Of a DNA stretch of 64,000 bases, positions 31,611 through 41,590 are shown piece after piece. The position numbers and the translations under genes were made by a program. Each line of letters opens with the position of its first letter. Within the stretch, counting starts at the first letter, position 1. Origin of the DNA: Symsagittifera roscoffensis (lineage: Eukaryota > Xenacoelomorpha > Acoela > Convolutidae); contig NC_087062.1 of the NCBI RefSeq assembly GCF_963678635.1, positions 36,670,052 to 36,734,051 on the forward strand. Reading direction: 5' to 3'. The notes beneath the pieces are model-generated. The model saw nothing but the letters and a program-made list of their open reading frames with translations, did no database searches and was not told where the DNA came from.

Positions 31611-31629
31611 AGTAAAAAACGGGAAAAAA

Positions 31630-32068
31630 ATAGACAATGTTCAGATATTTGAGCTCATCAATCGATGCAAACATTTAAAGTATCGATTTGAAGGTATTGG
31701 ACCAGCTGATTGTCCATTAGAAAAGAGAAAAAACTTTTTTAATTGTGAACGAATCAAACTCTGATCAACCGGGTACTCATTGGTTACTGTTTTCTCGAGC
31801 TGATGGACAAGTTTTCTTTGCTGATCCCCTTGGACAAAAACTAACAACGTATCCGAACGTATACAAATATGCGAGACGCTTCATGAGTTTACATGACGGT
31901 GAAACTAATCAAATACTGATGAACAGACCTATTCAATCAGCAAACTCAGTTTTATGTGGACTTTATTGTGTTTACGTTGCTCATTTGATAATAACATCTA
32001 GATTTCCTCTAGGACTTAAAGTGAATGATCATGATATGATGCGATTTGCAAAACATATGCTGATATAA
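31630..32068 (+). pseudogene. Polinton adenovirus-type cysteine protease, one frameshift
   Basis: Matures capsid proteins in related viruses. The first piece (31630-31740) contains FELINRCKHLKYRFEGIG. After a T run (31735-31740) the frame changes and continues from 31745 to 32068 with PGTHWLLFSR (catalytic His), FFADPLG (Asp) and the IQSANSVLCGLYCVYVAH motif (Gln and nucleophilic Cys). The order His-Asp-Gln-Cys matches adenain/Ulp1-like proteases. No start codon is evident because the GA microsatellite has replaced or shifted the 5' end. All catalytic residues are retained in the second piece. Confidence 0.8.
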
Positions 32069-32290
32069 TTGATTTGATGTTATGAAGTGATTTAATTTAT
32101 GTATTTTTTTTTCTTATTCCAATATCTAAGTCAGGGGGTTCTAGAGCAATCTTGTTAACAAAAAAAACAATCAAAATTCAAAAATCTCCTTGAAATTTTT
32201 TCTATCGAGTCCCAAAAATAATTAAGGCATGGATCACTACGCTCCTTGGGAACGCCTTTCGCTGATGTAGTCAGTTTTTTTAGGGTTTGA
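32069..32290. other. Convergent intergenic region in the Polinton
   Basis: Separates the plus-strand protease from the minus-strand ORF. It is AT-rich, the place where the two transcripts converge and would end; no hairpin terminator is expected in a eukaryote. Confidence 0.35.
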
Positions 32291-32950
32291 TTAAAAAAAA
32301 GGAAAACAGATTATTAAAATTTGAATTTCTTTTCCATATATAAATTTGACAAACAAAATTTGTGAATCAATCTCTAAACGACCATACCCACTCAGAATAA
32401 TATCAATAATTTTAGAAAACTCGGCGGCATTGTCACCATTCAAAATAATAATGAAGCGTTCAATTGTTACATTAGTGATTAAATCAGTTTGAGTTTGAAT
32501 GGATCGAGTTTGTAAAGCAAAGCAAACTTGTGGCAATCTTCTTCGTAGAGGAGCACTACCAATGTCAGTTGAGTTGTTAATAGAATTGTTGTAGTTGACA
32601 GCTATTTTTAATTTTTCCATCAGGGGTCCCGATAGGTGAAGTTTACTGCAACCCAATATTAGATGCTTGAAAGATGAGAGTAGACAAGGTACAACAAAAG
32701 TGGTTGATGTCATCTTGTTCACTACGTCGACACAATCCTTGGTTACTTCGATGAGAACATGGATGTGGGGATGGTCATTGTCGAGCAATTGGGCGCAAGA
32801 CTCGTTCTGAATTGAGTGGTTTGCAAATGCAAAATTTGTGTTTGGAGGGAGTTGTGAGGCGTCGGGTTCGTTGTTCAGAATAAAAAATTCAAAATTCTTT
32901 CGAAATTTTTTTAAAAATTCAGGCGACTGCTCATACATTGCTTCAACCAT
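32291..32950 (-). CDS. Polinton ORF G, unknown protein with HIH motif
   Basis: An intact 219-codon minus-strand ORF from ATG 32950. It has FEFFILNNEPDASQ near the N-terminus, then NDHPHIHVLIEVTKD (about residues 78-92), then a Leu/Ser-rich middle and the segment VTIERFIIILNG. The H-hydrophobic-H followed by V-L-I is the shape of motif 2 in HUH replication initiators, but no convincing tyrosine motif or helicase follows, so this is only suggestive. It faces the structural genes and shares its strand with the PC4-like ORF, so the two may be co-transcribed from the 33.5-34.1 kb region. Confidence 0.55.
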   Translation of the reverse strand: MVEAMYEQSPEFLKKFRKNFEFFILNNEPDASQLPPNTNFAFANHSIQNESCAQLLDNDHPHIHVLIEVTKDCVDVVNKMTSTTFVVPCLLSSFKHLILGCSKLHLSGPLMEKLKIAVNYNNSINNSTDIGSAPLRRRLPQVCFALQTRSIQTQTDLITNVTIERFIIILNGDNAAEFSKIIDIILSGYGRLEIDSQILFVKFIYGKEIQILIICFPFF

Positions 32951-32980
32951 TCAAATTATTCAAACGTTTTTTTTTCTATT

Positions 32981-33416
32981 TCAGGCAACTCTACACTTTT
33001 TTTTATTCGAGTATTCATCATCCGCATCGTTTTCATCACCACTTTCAGCACATTCTTTTTCGGGTCGGACTGATCGTTTTGACGTGTATCGTCTTTTATG
33101 ATGTTTATCATTTACAGCTGAGAAGGATGAGGAGGAGGAGGAAGAAAATGAAGTCTTTTCACCAGTTTGTTTTTTAACCAATTTTTTAATCTCTGAATAA
33201 TTATCTGCCAAAACAATCAAATTCTCTTGTCGTTAAAGTCACTGCTTGACAACATTTAAATACACCATCTTCATTCTTTTTATATAACTGAACTGTGATA
33301 TATGTACCCGTTTTGTCAAAAGTTTTCGTTCCAACCCGTACAATGCGTTTTTCTCCCGAAGATATATCTTGAAAATCACCGTAAAAGTCTGTATCATTTT
33401 CTAGCGACGAGTACAT
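32981..33416 (-). pseudogene. Polinton ORF H, PC4-like DNA-binding protein, frameshifted
   Basis: The best start is ATG at 33416-33414. The first piece (33416-33201) contains KRIVRVGTKTFDKTGTYITV and QLYKKNEDGVFKCCQAVTLT, which has the strand spacing of the PC4/p15 single-strand DNA-binding domain. The frame then changes near 33201-33220 and continues to 32981 with DNYSEIKKLVKK and a Ser-rich, then basic/acidic tail containing KHHKRRYTSKR, a probable nuclear signal. PC4-like proteins bind single-stranded DNA and act in transcription or replication; domain recognition by eye is moderate confidence. Confidence 0.5.
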
Positions 33417-33589
33417 AGTGGTGCTGGTAACGGTAGTGACTTGTTGGTTCAACTGTTTTATGATAGAGTGAAATGAATATCGAATTGGATAGAAGATAAA
33501 CAAATATCTGTGGATTTACTTTTATGGCGCCCCTTCAGCCTATAGCGGGAGAATTTATTTAGGTTTTGCAATTGGATTTGTATAAGATA

Positions 33590-33940
33590 ACAGCGTGTTT
33601 ATTGCATCTGTCATTTCTGTCTGGAAAGCACTTGAATGGGTCATAAATCTCAGTTAATGCTACATGTCGGCATACATGTACTCACTTTAAAGTGGAGACC
33701 TTTATAGCCCCTCGTCCGGGGGACATAAAAAAGGCGTCATGCACTCTATTTGAAGTAGAGATAGCAATAGCTTGCATCTGTCTGGCAAATTCCCGTTTTA
33801 GCTCATAAATCTCAAATCTTTTACCCTGTCGGCATGCATGTTATCTATTTGAAGTGTAAAATTTCTGTCATTTTGTGCTTAGGGTATCATAAATGGCGCC
33901 TTGCTGTTTCTTTGAAGTATAGATTTTCAAAGCGTTCACA
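33590..33940. promoter_or_regulatory. Divergent intergenic region with ~170-bp direct repeats
   Basis: Lies between the minus-strand block (PC4-like ORF, HIH ORF) and the plus-strand ORF at 34118. Shared words in the same order occur in two copies: GCATCTGTC, CATAAATCTCA, TGTCGGCATRCATGT, then TATTTGAAGTRKARA. Copies start near 33604 and 33773; a partial third (ATAAATGGCGCC..TTTGAAGTATAGA) is near 33890. Position and repetition suggest a two-way promoter or control region; that role is inference. Confidence 0.45.
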
Positions 33941-34117
33941 TTTCTACTTTAATTGCAAAAGCCCTGAAACATATTAAAACTTCACAAAACCAGATTTATG
34001 GTAATTGGCTAAATCATAGACCACCAGCAATAAAAAACTAAAAGTGCTAGGTCAAGCTAAATCTACTCACTATTTTTATTCAATCTCTCAAAATCAAACA
34101 AAACAAAATTTTCAACG

Positions 34118-34786
34118 ATGGCAACTCCACTGCAAATTATTTCAATTAATTCTCTTGAAAGAGCTATATTGTACCAAATTTATACCAGAAATTCTATCGT
34201 AGTGGTTAAACAGGAACGGAAAATGCGTCATCGAAAAGCAAGTCCTTTGAACGATCTTGATCCAGGAAGCAGAGAATTCGATGAACGGGTCACTAAAAAC
34301 CATATGATGTTACCCAAATAATTGCTAGATCAAATTGGTATCCTCATACAAAGCAGAAAACAGGTCTACGAGAGTTGCTGTGTGACTGAATGGTATCGTG
34401 CGCTGAAGCGCACGGATATTCAAGACCCTACTTGCCTTGATCGTTCACCGAGAAAAATACTGTTTAACTACGATTGCCAATCGATCCCCTTTTACAAAAA
34501 TCAGGAAGGATCCATTAAAGATTTAGCAGAGCGAGAAAAATACTGGAACATTGAGTCGATTGAATCACCAAATTCAACAGAGAAAAAAGATGAGGACCAG
34601 CAGACGCCCAAAGCCCCAATAAAACCGGATATTTTTTCAATCACTCAACAACAGCAGCAGCATACTTCTTTTGCTTCTTCTTCCGGCAGTCAAAGTCCCA
34701 CTGCACCAGATTTAGTAGCTGAGACGCCGCCTATCAATTCTTGCTTTGCGCCGAAAAAACGCAAACTGCAATTTAGAGATCTCTGA
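34118..34786 (+). pseudogene. Polinton ORF I, unknown protein with nuclear-localisation-type tail, one internal TAA
   Basis: ATG at 34118 (MATPLQIISI) opens a frame that meets TAA at 34319-34321 and then continues open in the same frame to 34786. The second part has CVTEWYRALKRTDIQDP, a Gln/Ser-rich low-complexity stretch (SITQQQQQHTSFASSS) and ends with APKKRKLQFRDL, which includes a classical monopartite nuclear localisation pattern. About 222 codons in all. No enzymatic domain is recognised. A nuclear regulatory or DNA-associated role is plausible but unproven. Confidence 0.55.
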
Positions 34787-35252
34787 AAACTCAAAAAAAC
34801 GTTGTTTCAACCGAGAGTGCACCAGTTTGGGGGTTTATTATTTAGTTTGATAAGTTTTTTATTATTATTGTGGCTGAATCTTTGTTTACGTTTTGTTTAT
34901 GGTTTTTTTCTAATTTAAAGTTTGCTTTGTGATTTTCAATCAATAGAAAGGAAATAAAAACAAAAGAAAAAATTAATAGAAGAAAAAAAAATCAAAATAA
35001 AAAGTCGGCATAAAAGTCTAAAAGTATAAATTTTGATAAATTTCTCGTCAAATCCAACTTAGTTATATCAGTTTTCTTTATTGCTCATTTCGGAAAATCA
35101 TAAAAGATAAACTGAATACTCTTCCTTAGATTTTATCTAATGATGTTAAAACAAAAAAAGTAAAAATGTTTTTGTTATGTTTTTCCTAATAGTTTTCAAA
35201 ATATAAATATTAACACAGAAAAAGATAAAGAGAGAGAGAGAGAGAACTGACG

Positions 35253-35317
35253 ATCCATAAACCCCATTATGATCCCTTTTGGGATATAGCTTTTTCAAAA
35301 GAAAGCTATTTATGGAT
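35253..35317. other. Three-stem foldback (branched palindrome)
   Basis: Outer arms ATCCATAAA (35253-35261) and TTTATGGAT (35309-35317) pair perfectly over 9 bp and enclose two hairpins: ATCCC-TTTT-GGGAT (35272-35285) and ATAGCTTT...AAAGCTAT (35286-35309, one base shared with the outer arm). Function unknown. Confidence 0.6.
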
Positions 35318-35366
35318 GGGTCCAGCAATTCTGCCGGTTAATCAACCATAGTTACTTTTGGCTCTT

Positions 35367-35464
35367 TACACTCTCTATTTTTGTTTTTTTTCTCTCTCTC
35401 TCTAATATGTCTACAGCCTGGTGGGTTTAGCCAGGCCTCTTAGGAGTAGACTTTAGAGAGTGTA
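35367..35464. other. Second foldback with nested stems
   Basis: Outer arms TACACTCTCTA (35367-35377) and TAGAGAGTGTA (35454-35464) pair over 11 bp. Inside are CTAC (35411) with GTAG (35446), CCTGG (35417-35421) with CCAGG (35431-35435), and a small CCT-CTT-AGG hairpin. Read as RNA or single-stranded DNA this forms a branched structure. Confidence 0.6.
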
Positions 35465-37506
35465 TGAGCCAGTATAAAGCATTATATATAATAAAATTAC
35501 ATGTCTATAACAGATTTCACGTTTAATAATACTCATTTTCAGGTTAAAATGGTTAAAAAATTCAAAAATGTTTTTTCTCGATTTTTCAACATGGGTTACA
35601 GCCCTGTCCAAAAAATCACGACAAATTGATTGGACCAGGTTTCATTGGATTCGGAGACAAAATTTTTTTTTTGTAATTTTTGTTTATTTTTCACTACAAG
35701 AATATGTACTAAAAATGAAACATCTCAAATTTTTGACCCGACATTACAGTGGGGCAAGCGTTTCAGAGGTTCCTAATGAATAGCAATGCCGGAGAGTTAT
35801 TGCCTGCTGCACCAAACGGCCCTGCATCAATCTTTTGATGAACTATATGTGAAATTTGTCATAGAATGCTAATTTATTTGAGAAATAAACAAAATTCTCA
35901 ACTACCCTTTATCATTTTTGTCAGGTATGATTGACTTGACTTGATTGGTGGGTCTTCCTTGCTTGACTTGATTGGTGGGTTACCATTTTGGTTGAAACAA
36001 AAAAACTTGGCAAAAAATTCAAATAAATTTTCAATATTTAGTCAAAATGACTAAACAGGGAAGTATATAATAGCAGAGGGTGTTAACATTCACACACTTT
36101 AGGTGAAAGAAATAACATTCCCGGATTGATCCCTTCATGGAATTGTCAGCTACTCTAACCACAAGTAATTATACTGTTTAGTACAGTTGAGTCATTTACC
36201 CAAAATCGAATTGACAGTCATTTCATAAAACCATATAAAGCCCCAAAACTACAACCACTTCAAAGCCACTGTTGATTTTATGCTTCACCCACGTAATTGA
36301 GTTTAATTAATTGAGTCTTGATCCAAATTTTGTTTTTGAATAACTTTTCACTTCTCGCTTTTGCTTTGTCAAAATCAGCTTTGGTAAAACTTGAAAAATT
36401 TCTTGAAAAGAACTCTTCTTTCCTGAACTCTCAGTCTCGAACCAACAATGCCTAACTCAAGTGGAAAACAGACAACAGTCATTTGTTCGACCTGCTCGAA
36501 AGTCTTTAGTTCACCAAGGAACTTGAGACGACATGAACAAAATATCCATAAGATATTCGCAGCCCCACCGCCACCAACTAAAAGTGACGAATGTCGAGAA
36601 TCCTTCAGCTCGCTGGCTGAAGCTAGTGAGCCTGTCGAGCTAGCTCACAACGTGTCAACTGATAGTCTTTGTATCTACTGTCATACATCTTCCTCTCGGT
36701 TGAGAAGTTCCGGCAACTTGTGTCGAAAAACTATCAACTACCCATTTGGACTTCCGGAAATGAGGTGGGAACATCAACTGCTCCAACTGAATCTGCGTTT
36801 AGGGGAAAGTTAAGACGATACGAGTTGAGCGTTGGGGAGGATGAATTGAATCTGATGAATGTAATCATGCGAAACAAAGAGGAAATTGATGCGTTGATAG
36901 ACGAAAGAGTGCAGGAAGGACCCTGTAAATTTCAACTGCATGTGGACGTGAGTATGATAAAGTTTTCGAGCGTTACAAACGAAACTGGTGACGGAGAGTT
37001 ACGCCACGAGAAGACAATGTTATATCTGAATTCTAAGATGATCAATGTCTTCTCCAACGGAATCGAGAAAGAGACATATTTGGAATTGATTGAGCATATG
37101 GTCAATGCCATCAACACGTTCGCTTCTCACGGTAGCGGTTGGATTGTGGAGCGCATCGAAAAGCTGGATGTAAGTTTTGCAGCATTTTCTCCTATCCGTG
37201 CTGGCTCATACATTGACCTTCCCGATTCATTGAAACCGGTGAAACAGAGTTTCACCAACATTAAAACGAGAAACGATCAGAAGTGCTTTCTATACTGCTT
37301 TGTGGCCTCGTACCATGATCGATATTCAGAGACCACTACTGCTCTTTATCCTGTGCCCAAAGCTTCCAACATCAAAACAAACTGAAAAATTACAAGCTCT
37401 TCCAAGAACATATTGTGAAAATTGAAGCCTGGTACAAGATGCCAATGGGATTATATGATATTGACCGATTTGAACAATTTAACAATTGTCAAGTCAATGT
37501 ATTCCG

Positions 37507-37604
37507 GTGAGCATTGATTTTTTTTGACAAAACATTTTTTTAATCATCTATAACACATTACGCTCATCCAGAAACCCGAGCACTCAATTGTTTGTTTTCT
37601 TTAG
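37507..37604 (+). other. Probable GT-AG intron in the polymerase
   Basis: The exon ends GTATTCCG, the intron starts GTGAGC and ends TTTGTTTTCTTTAG, and the next exon starts GTACAAAGAAGG. Removing 98 bp keeps the reading frame (phase 2) and joins two parts of a conserved segment without a gap; the intron contains in-frame stops. Unlike the other breaks in this gene it has both canonical splice signals. Confidence 0.7.
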
Positions 37605-40194
37605 GTACAAAGAAGGTGAATTGCTACTTTTGAGAGTGTCCAGCAAACACTCAAGTGATCTATGTGTTGACCTACTACTACTCAGCAACGGACAAACTCA
37701 TCACTATGTGCTGATCACTGATTTGATGAGGTTTGTGGAATATGTGCGTGGAAAACTACACCGAGACCGAAACCAAATTTGCCGCAAATGCTTCCATACA
37801 TGTTCATCCATCGATACACTACAAAGGCACCAGAAAATGTGCTACCAAGACGAGGGAGTGGTAATCATTATGCCAAAACCGAGAAAGGACACTCATCGTT
37901 TCAAAAGTTAAACTGCCCGCTGGTATGTACCGAGAGTTATTTACTTTGACCTCGAATCGCTACTACTACCCGTATACGGACCGCAACCCGACCCCGAAAA
38001 ATCTAGCACCCAAACACTAGAGATTCATCAACCATGCGGTTACGCTCTGGCCGTTGTTGAATTTGGGAAGCGCGAAGTTTTAAAGTTTGAACTGAAGAGA
38101 GGAGAAAATGTTATGAAGGAATTGATCGCCTCGCTTGAATTGTTGGCGAAACAAATATACCTCGAAAAACGAAAGTATTACACGTTCACTGGCACACCAA
38201 GTTGCACGCGTGAAGAAGTGCACACTTGTTGGATATGTGAAACAGAATTTGCTGACAATGACCAAGTTGTACTTGATCACTGTCACTATACCAACAAGTT
38301 CTTGGGGTGGGCGCATAATGAATGCAATATCAATCGAAAAACGGCGAACTATATACCCGTAATAGCGCATAACTTGTCAAACTATGATCTGCAATTCATT
38401 ATAAAAGCGCTCTCAAACAGTAACCCCGAAAACACTTACTCAGTGATCCCTTCCACTGAGGAGAAGTATATATCACTCACTATGTCGGTCTATATGAAAT
38501 CATACACCGATAAAAACGGAAAACTCAAAAAAGTGTATGAAAGTCTACGTTTCATAGACTCCTATAAATTCATGCTGTCCCCCTTTCAAAACTCGTCGAA
38601 TACTTGCCGGAAGAAAAATTTTTCCAACTGGAAAATTACGTTGAAGAACTTGGTTACTCAGTAGCACAGATATCATTGCTAAAAAAAAAGGTTTCTACCC
38701 GTATTCATACTTTAGTAGTTTTGAAAAATTTCGAGAAACCCTACTGCCACCTAAAAAAAATGTGGAGCAACACTTTACAGGGAGGGGAAATAAGTGTTTC
38801 GAAAAATCAGTACAACCATGCCATTAAAGTTTTCGCCGAAATTAAATGCGCATCACTAGGCGAGTACCATGATGTATACCTAGCAACGGAAGTACTACTA
38901 CTCGCTTCAGTATTTGAAGCCTTTCGTGAAGTTTGTTACGAAACGTAGGGGTTAGATTGTGCATGCTACTTCACGGCTAGTAACCTCTCGGGCGATGCAT
39001 TCTTAAAAGTCTGCAATGCAGACCTCAAGTTACTTACTGAAAGGGAGCATTTGAACATGGTTCAAAAAATGATTCGGGGAGGGATGTCATCGATACATGC
39101 ACGTCGTTTTTTTTAAAGCCAACAACAAATACCTCGAAGACTACAATCCCGAAGAGCCCTCTAGCTATCTATTGAATATAGACGCTAACAATTTATACGG
39201 GGGTATTATGAAACACTGTCCCCTTCCCATCAAAGCTTTCTCTAGTTGAGGAAAGTCTCGAATATATTTTGCAAACCGACGATAACTCTGAGTGGGGATA
39301 CATTTTGGAAGTGGATCTCAGTATACCTGAAGAACTTCAAGATTACTTTGCAGACTACCCGCTAGTCCCCTCACGTGAAGTTAACGGTACGGATAAACTA
39401 AGTAACGAGCAAATACAGATGTTAGGGGAGATGGGGGGCACGTCGCTACCAAAGGTACCAAAACTGGTTCAAACATTAGATCCAAAAGTAGGCTACGTTC
39501 TGCACTACCTTACATTAAAACTCTACATAGAACTAGGCTTAAGATTAACCAAATTGATTAAGGTCTTAAAATTTCGTCAAGGTAGATGAATGGAGCCCTT
39601 TGTCGATTTAAACACTCAATTGAGAATGTCAGCGCGCAACAAATTTGAAGAGAACTTTTAAAAGCTATCGTAAATTCAGCATTCGGTAAAACTATGGAAT
39701 CAAAACTAGGACGCAAAAAACTAGAAATTATTAGAAACGAAAGAGAATTGCTTCAAAAAACAGCTTTGAGCTCGATGAAAAGCTTCCAGATAATCGACGA
39801 GGAAGTTGCTACTGTTTGTTTCGCTGTAACGATTATTTTGTGGGACAAACCCATGATACTTGGTGCAAGTATTTTGGATTTGTCGAAAAGATTCATGGTT
39901 AACTTTCATTATCGGCAAATGAAAGCAAGCATGAACCTTGAACTGTTATACAGTGACACAGATTCGTTTATTTATGCGATAAAAACCGAAGACGTATACG
40001 CAGATCTGCAAAAACTGACCGATAGTTTCGATTTTTCCAACTACCCAAGCGATCACTTCTTATTCAGCAATGTGAATAAGAAGGTTGTATTGAAATTTAA
40101 GGACGAGGCGGCGGGAAAAATCATTGCAGAATTCATCGCGTTGAAACCATAGCTCTACTCGTTGAAATATGCAGGCTAGTATTGAAAAAAAGCA

Positions 40195-40663
40195 CCTCTC
40201 CAAGTCCCATCCATTTCCTTACATTACGGGTTCCATCCATTGGGGTTTTGGATCCCTGTCAACTTAATTAGACATAGCTAGCCCTGAAAGGCTCTGATTA
40301 TTCATTTGAAAACTTAAAATGAAGAACCATTCATCATTTAAAATGTTTTAAACAAATACTCACCACAAACGCACTTTTGTAACTTTTGACGTGAACAAAT
40401 TTAAAATTTTGACATGGAATGATTTTTTGATAATGACACGATTTGGAATTTTTATGATTTGGAATGAATTCAGATTTTAAGCTTTTTGGAATTGAAAAAA
40501 TTGGATTATTATTAGATATTGAGTCTTCAAAATATTCAGATTTGGGAACCGTTCTCGTTATTAATAGTAGAACTGGGCTTGCGAACTTTTATGGGCTTAC
40601 AAAGCTAAACATGTTTATGGGCTAAACTTTGTTCATCATTTAGATTCAACTAGCAAGAGGAGT
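40195..40663. mobile_element. 469-bp insertion inside the polymerase gene, flanked by GCA
   Basis: The polymerase frame is followed up to the in-frame codon GCA 40192-40194 and resumes, again in frame with GCA, at 40664-40666. The intervening AT-rich 469 bp has no open frame, and it lacks a GT start, so it does not look like an intron. A 3-bp duplication with a non-coding insert suggests a small transposon; terminal inverted repeats are weak (left CCTCTCCAAG, right GCAAGAGGAGT), so the family is unknown. Confidence 0.55.
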
Positions 40664-41177
40664 GCAAAAGGAGTATTGCAACACTCCCAGCAGCAACTTA
40701 CACACCAGAGGTTCAGGGAAACACTACTGAGTGGAAAAACCCTTCGTATATACAACTACTCAATAAAATCAAAAGCCCATACCAACATAACCAAAGCGCA
40801 GAACCGAATTGCCCTTTCACCCTTCGATAGTAAGCGGTTCTTACTATTCGACGGGATAGCTACATTGCCCTTTGGACACAGGGCTACAGAATAAAATGTG
40901 TTCTTCGAGGCCATTGCGGAAGAAAGCGAGTGGGCAAACTCACAGTTGACAAATACCCCGACTTATATTAGCGAAAACAGCTAAAGCTGGCAATCACCGG
41001 AATTCCAGGTCCCAGATTGGGGCTTTCTTCAAGAAAGCTATACGGAGGAAGAGCTTCAAGAAGAAAGCGCAGCTAGTAGTTCAAGAGACCCTCCGCCTAT
41101 CAATAACCCATTCATTCTAACAGAAGCGTCTGTTAGTTCTAGTCAGAAAAAAAGGAGAAAACTTGATAAAACTGATC

Positions 41178-41183
41178 AATAAA
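41178..41183 (+). promoter_or_regulatory. Possible polyadenylation signal (AATAAA)
   Basis: AATAAA overlaps the last polymerase stop codon, in a suitable place for 3' end formation. Such words are common in AT-rich DNA. Confidence 0.35.
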
Positions 41184-41590
41184 ATCTTTTCATTTAAAAA
41201 TGTCGGCTAAATTGTCTTGTTACTAGGAATTACAGCTGTACATTTGTAAATATAAAACATTCAACAAACATTGTTTTACGTTAAATAGACCGGCGCAAAA
41301 GAGACTGGTAATTGCAACTTACCCTTGAAGCAGGAGCGAAGGATTGCGTATTTAGTTTCCCAAAGTAAGCTAATAGTAAGGCTAAAAGAATCAAAATGGT
41401 TTAAGTCGAAAATAAGGGAGACTTGGAAATAAGTTTGAAAATAAAATAAGAAAGAGAAACGAACAATAATAACCAAAAAATTTTAAAAGGAAATATGAAT
41501 GGTACTTTATGTAAACTCATATTTATATGAACGAAAAGGATTAGCTTTTAAATAAAAATAAGCGAGAAAACCGCAGCCGGATATACCCAT

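Larger units (their letters stand above)
34787..36447. other. Long non-coding region of the Polinton, with structured repeats
   Basis: No supported ORF over about 1.66 kb (the frame at 35568-35783 shows no motif). It holds a GA array (35229-35246), a TC array (35390-35403), two separate foldback structures (listed below) and a direct duplication of GCTTGACTTGATTGGTGGGT-type sequence at 35934-35953 and 35961-35980. Such a gap is large for an otherwise compact element. Confidence 0.6.
36448..41182 (+). pseudogene. Polinton protein-primed family B DNA polymerase, broken by stops, shifts and an insertion
   Basis: ATG at 36448 begins an N-terminal C2H2 finger (CSTCSKVFSSPRNLRRHEQNIH split by linker). 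Then, through changing frames: DQKCFLYCF (about 37275), a 98-bp intron, exonuclease motif I in YFDLES (37942-37959), a zinc/HNH-like insert (CWICETEF, DHCHYTNKFLGWAHNECN), motif II HNLSNYDLQF, motif III region YHDVYLATEVLLLA, polymerase motif A NIDANNLYGG (about 39176), motif [12 protein letters not shown] (about 39675), motif C YSDTDSF (about 39951), then a thumb region and an acidic tail ending KKRRKLDKTDQ. In-frame stops include 37909, 38946, 39587, 40150, 40177 and 40183; frame changes occur at about 36.7 kb, 37376, 38590, 38685-38760, 39110, 39245 and 39655. It would replicate the element from protein-primed ends. Non-functional here. Confidence 0.9.
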
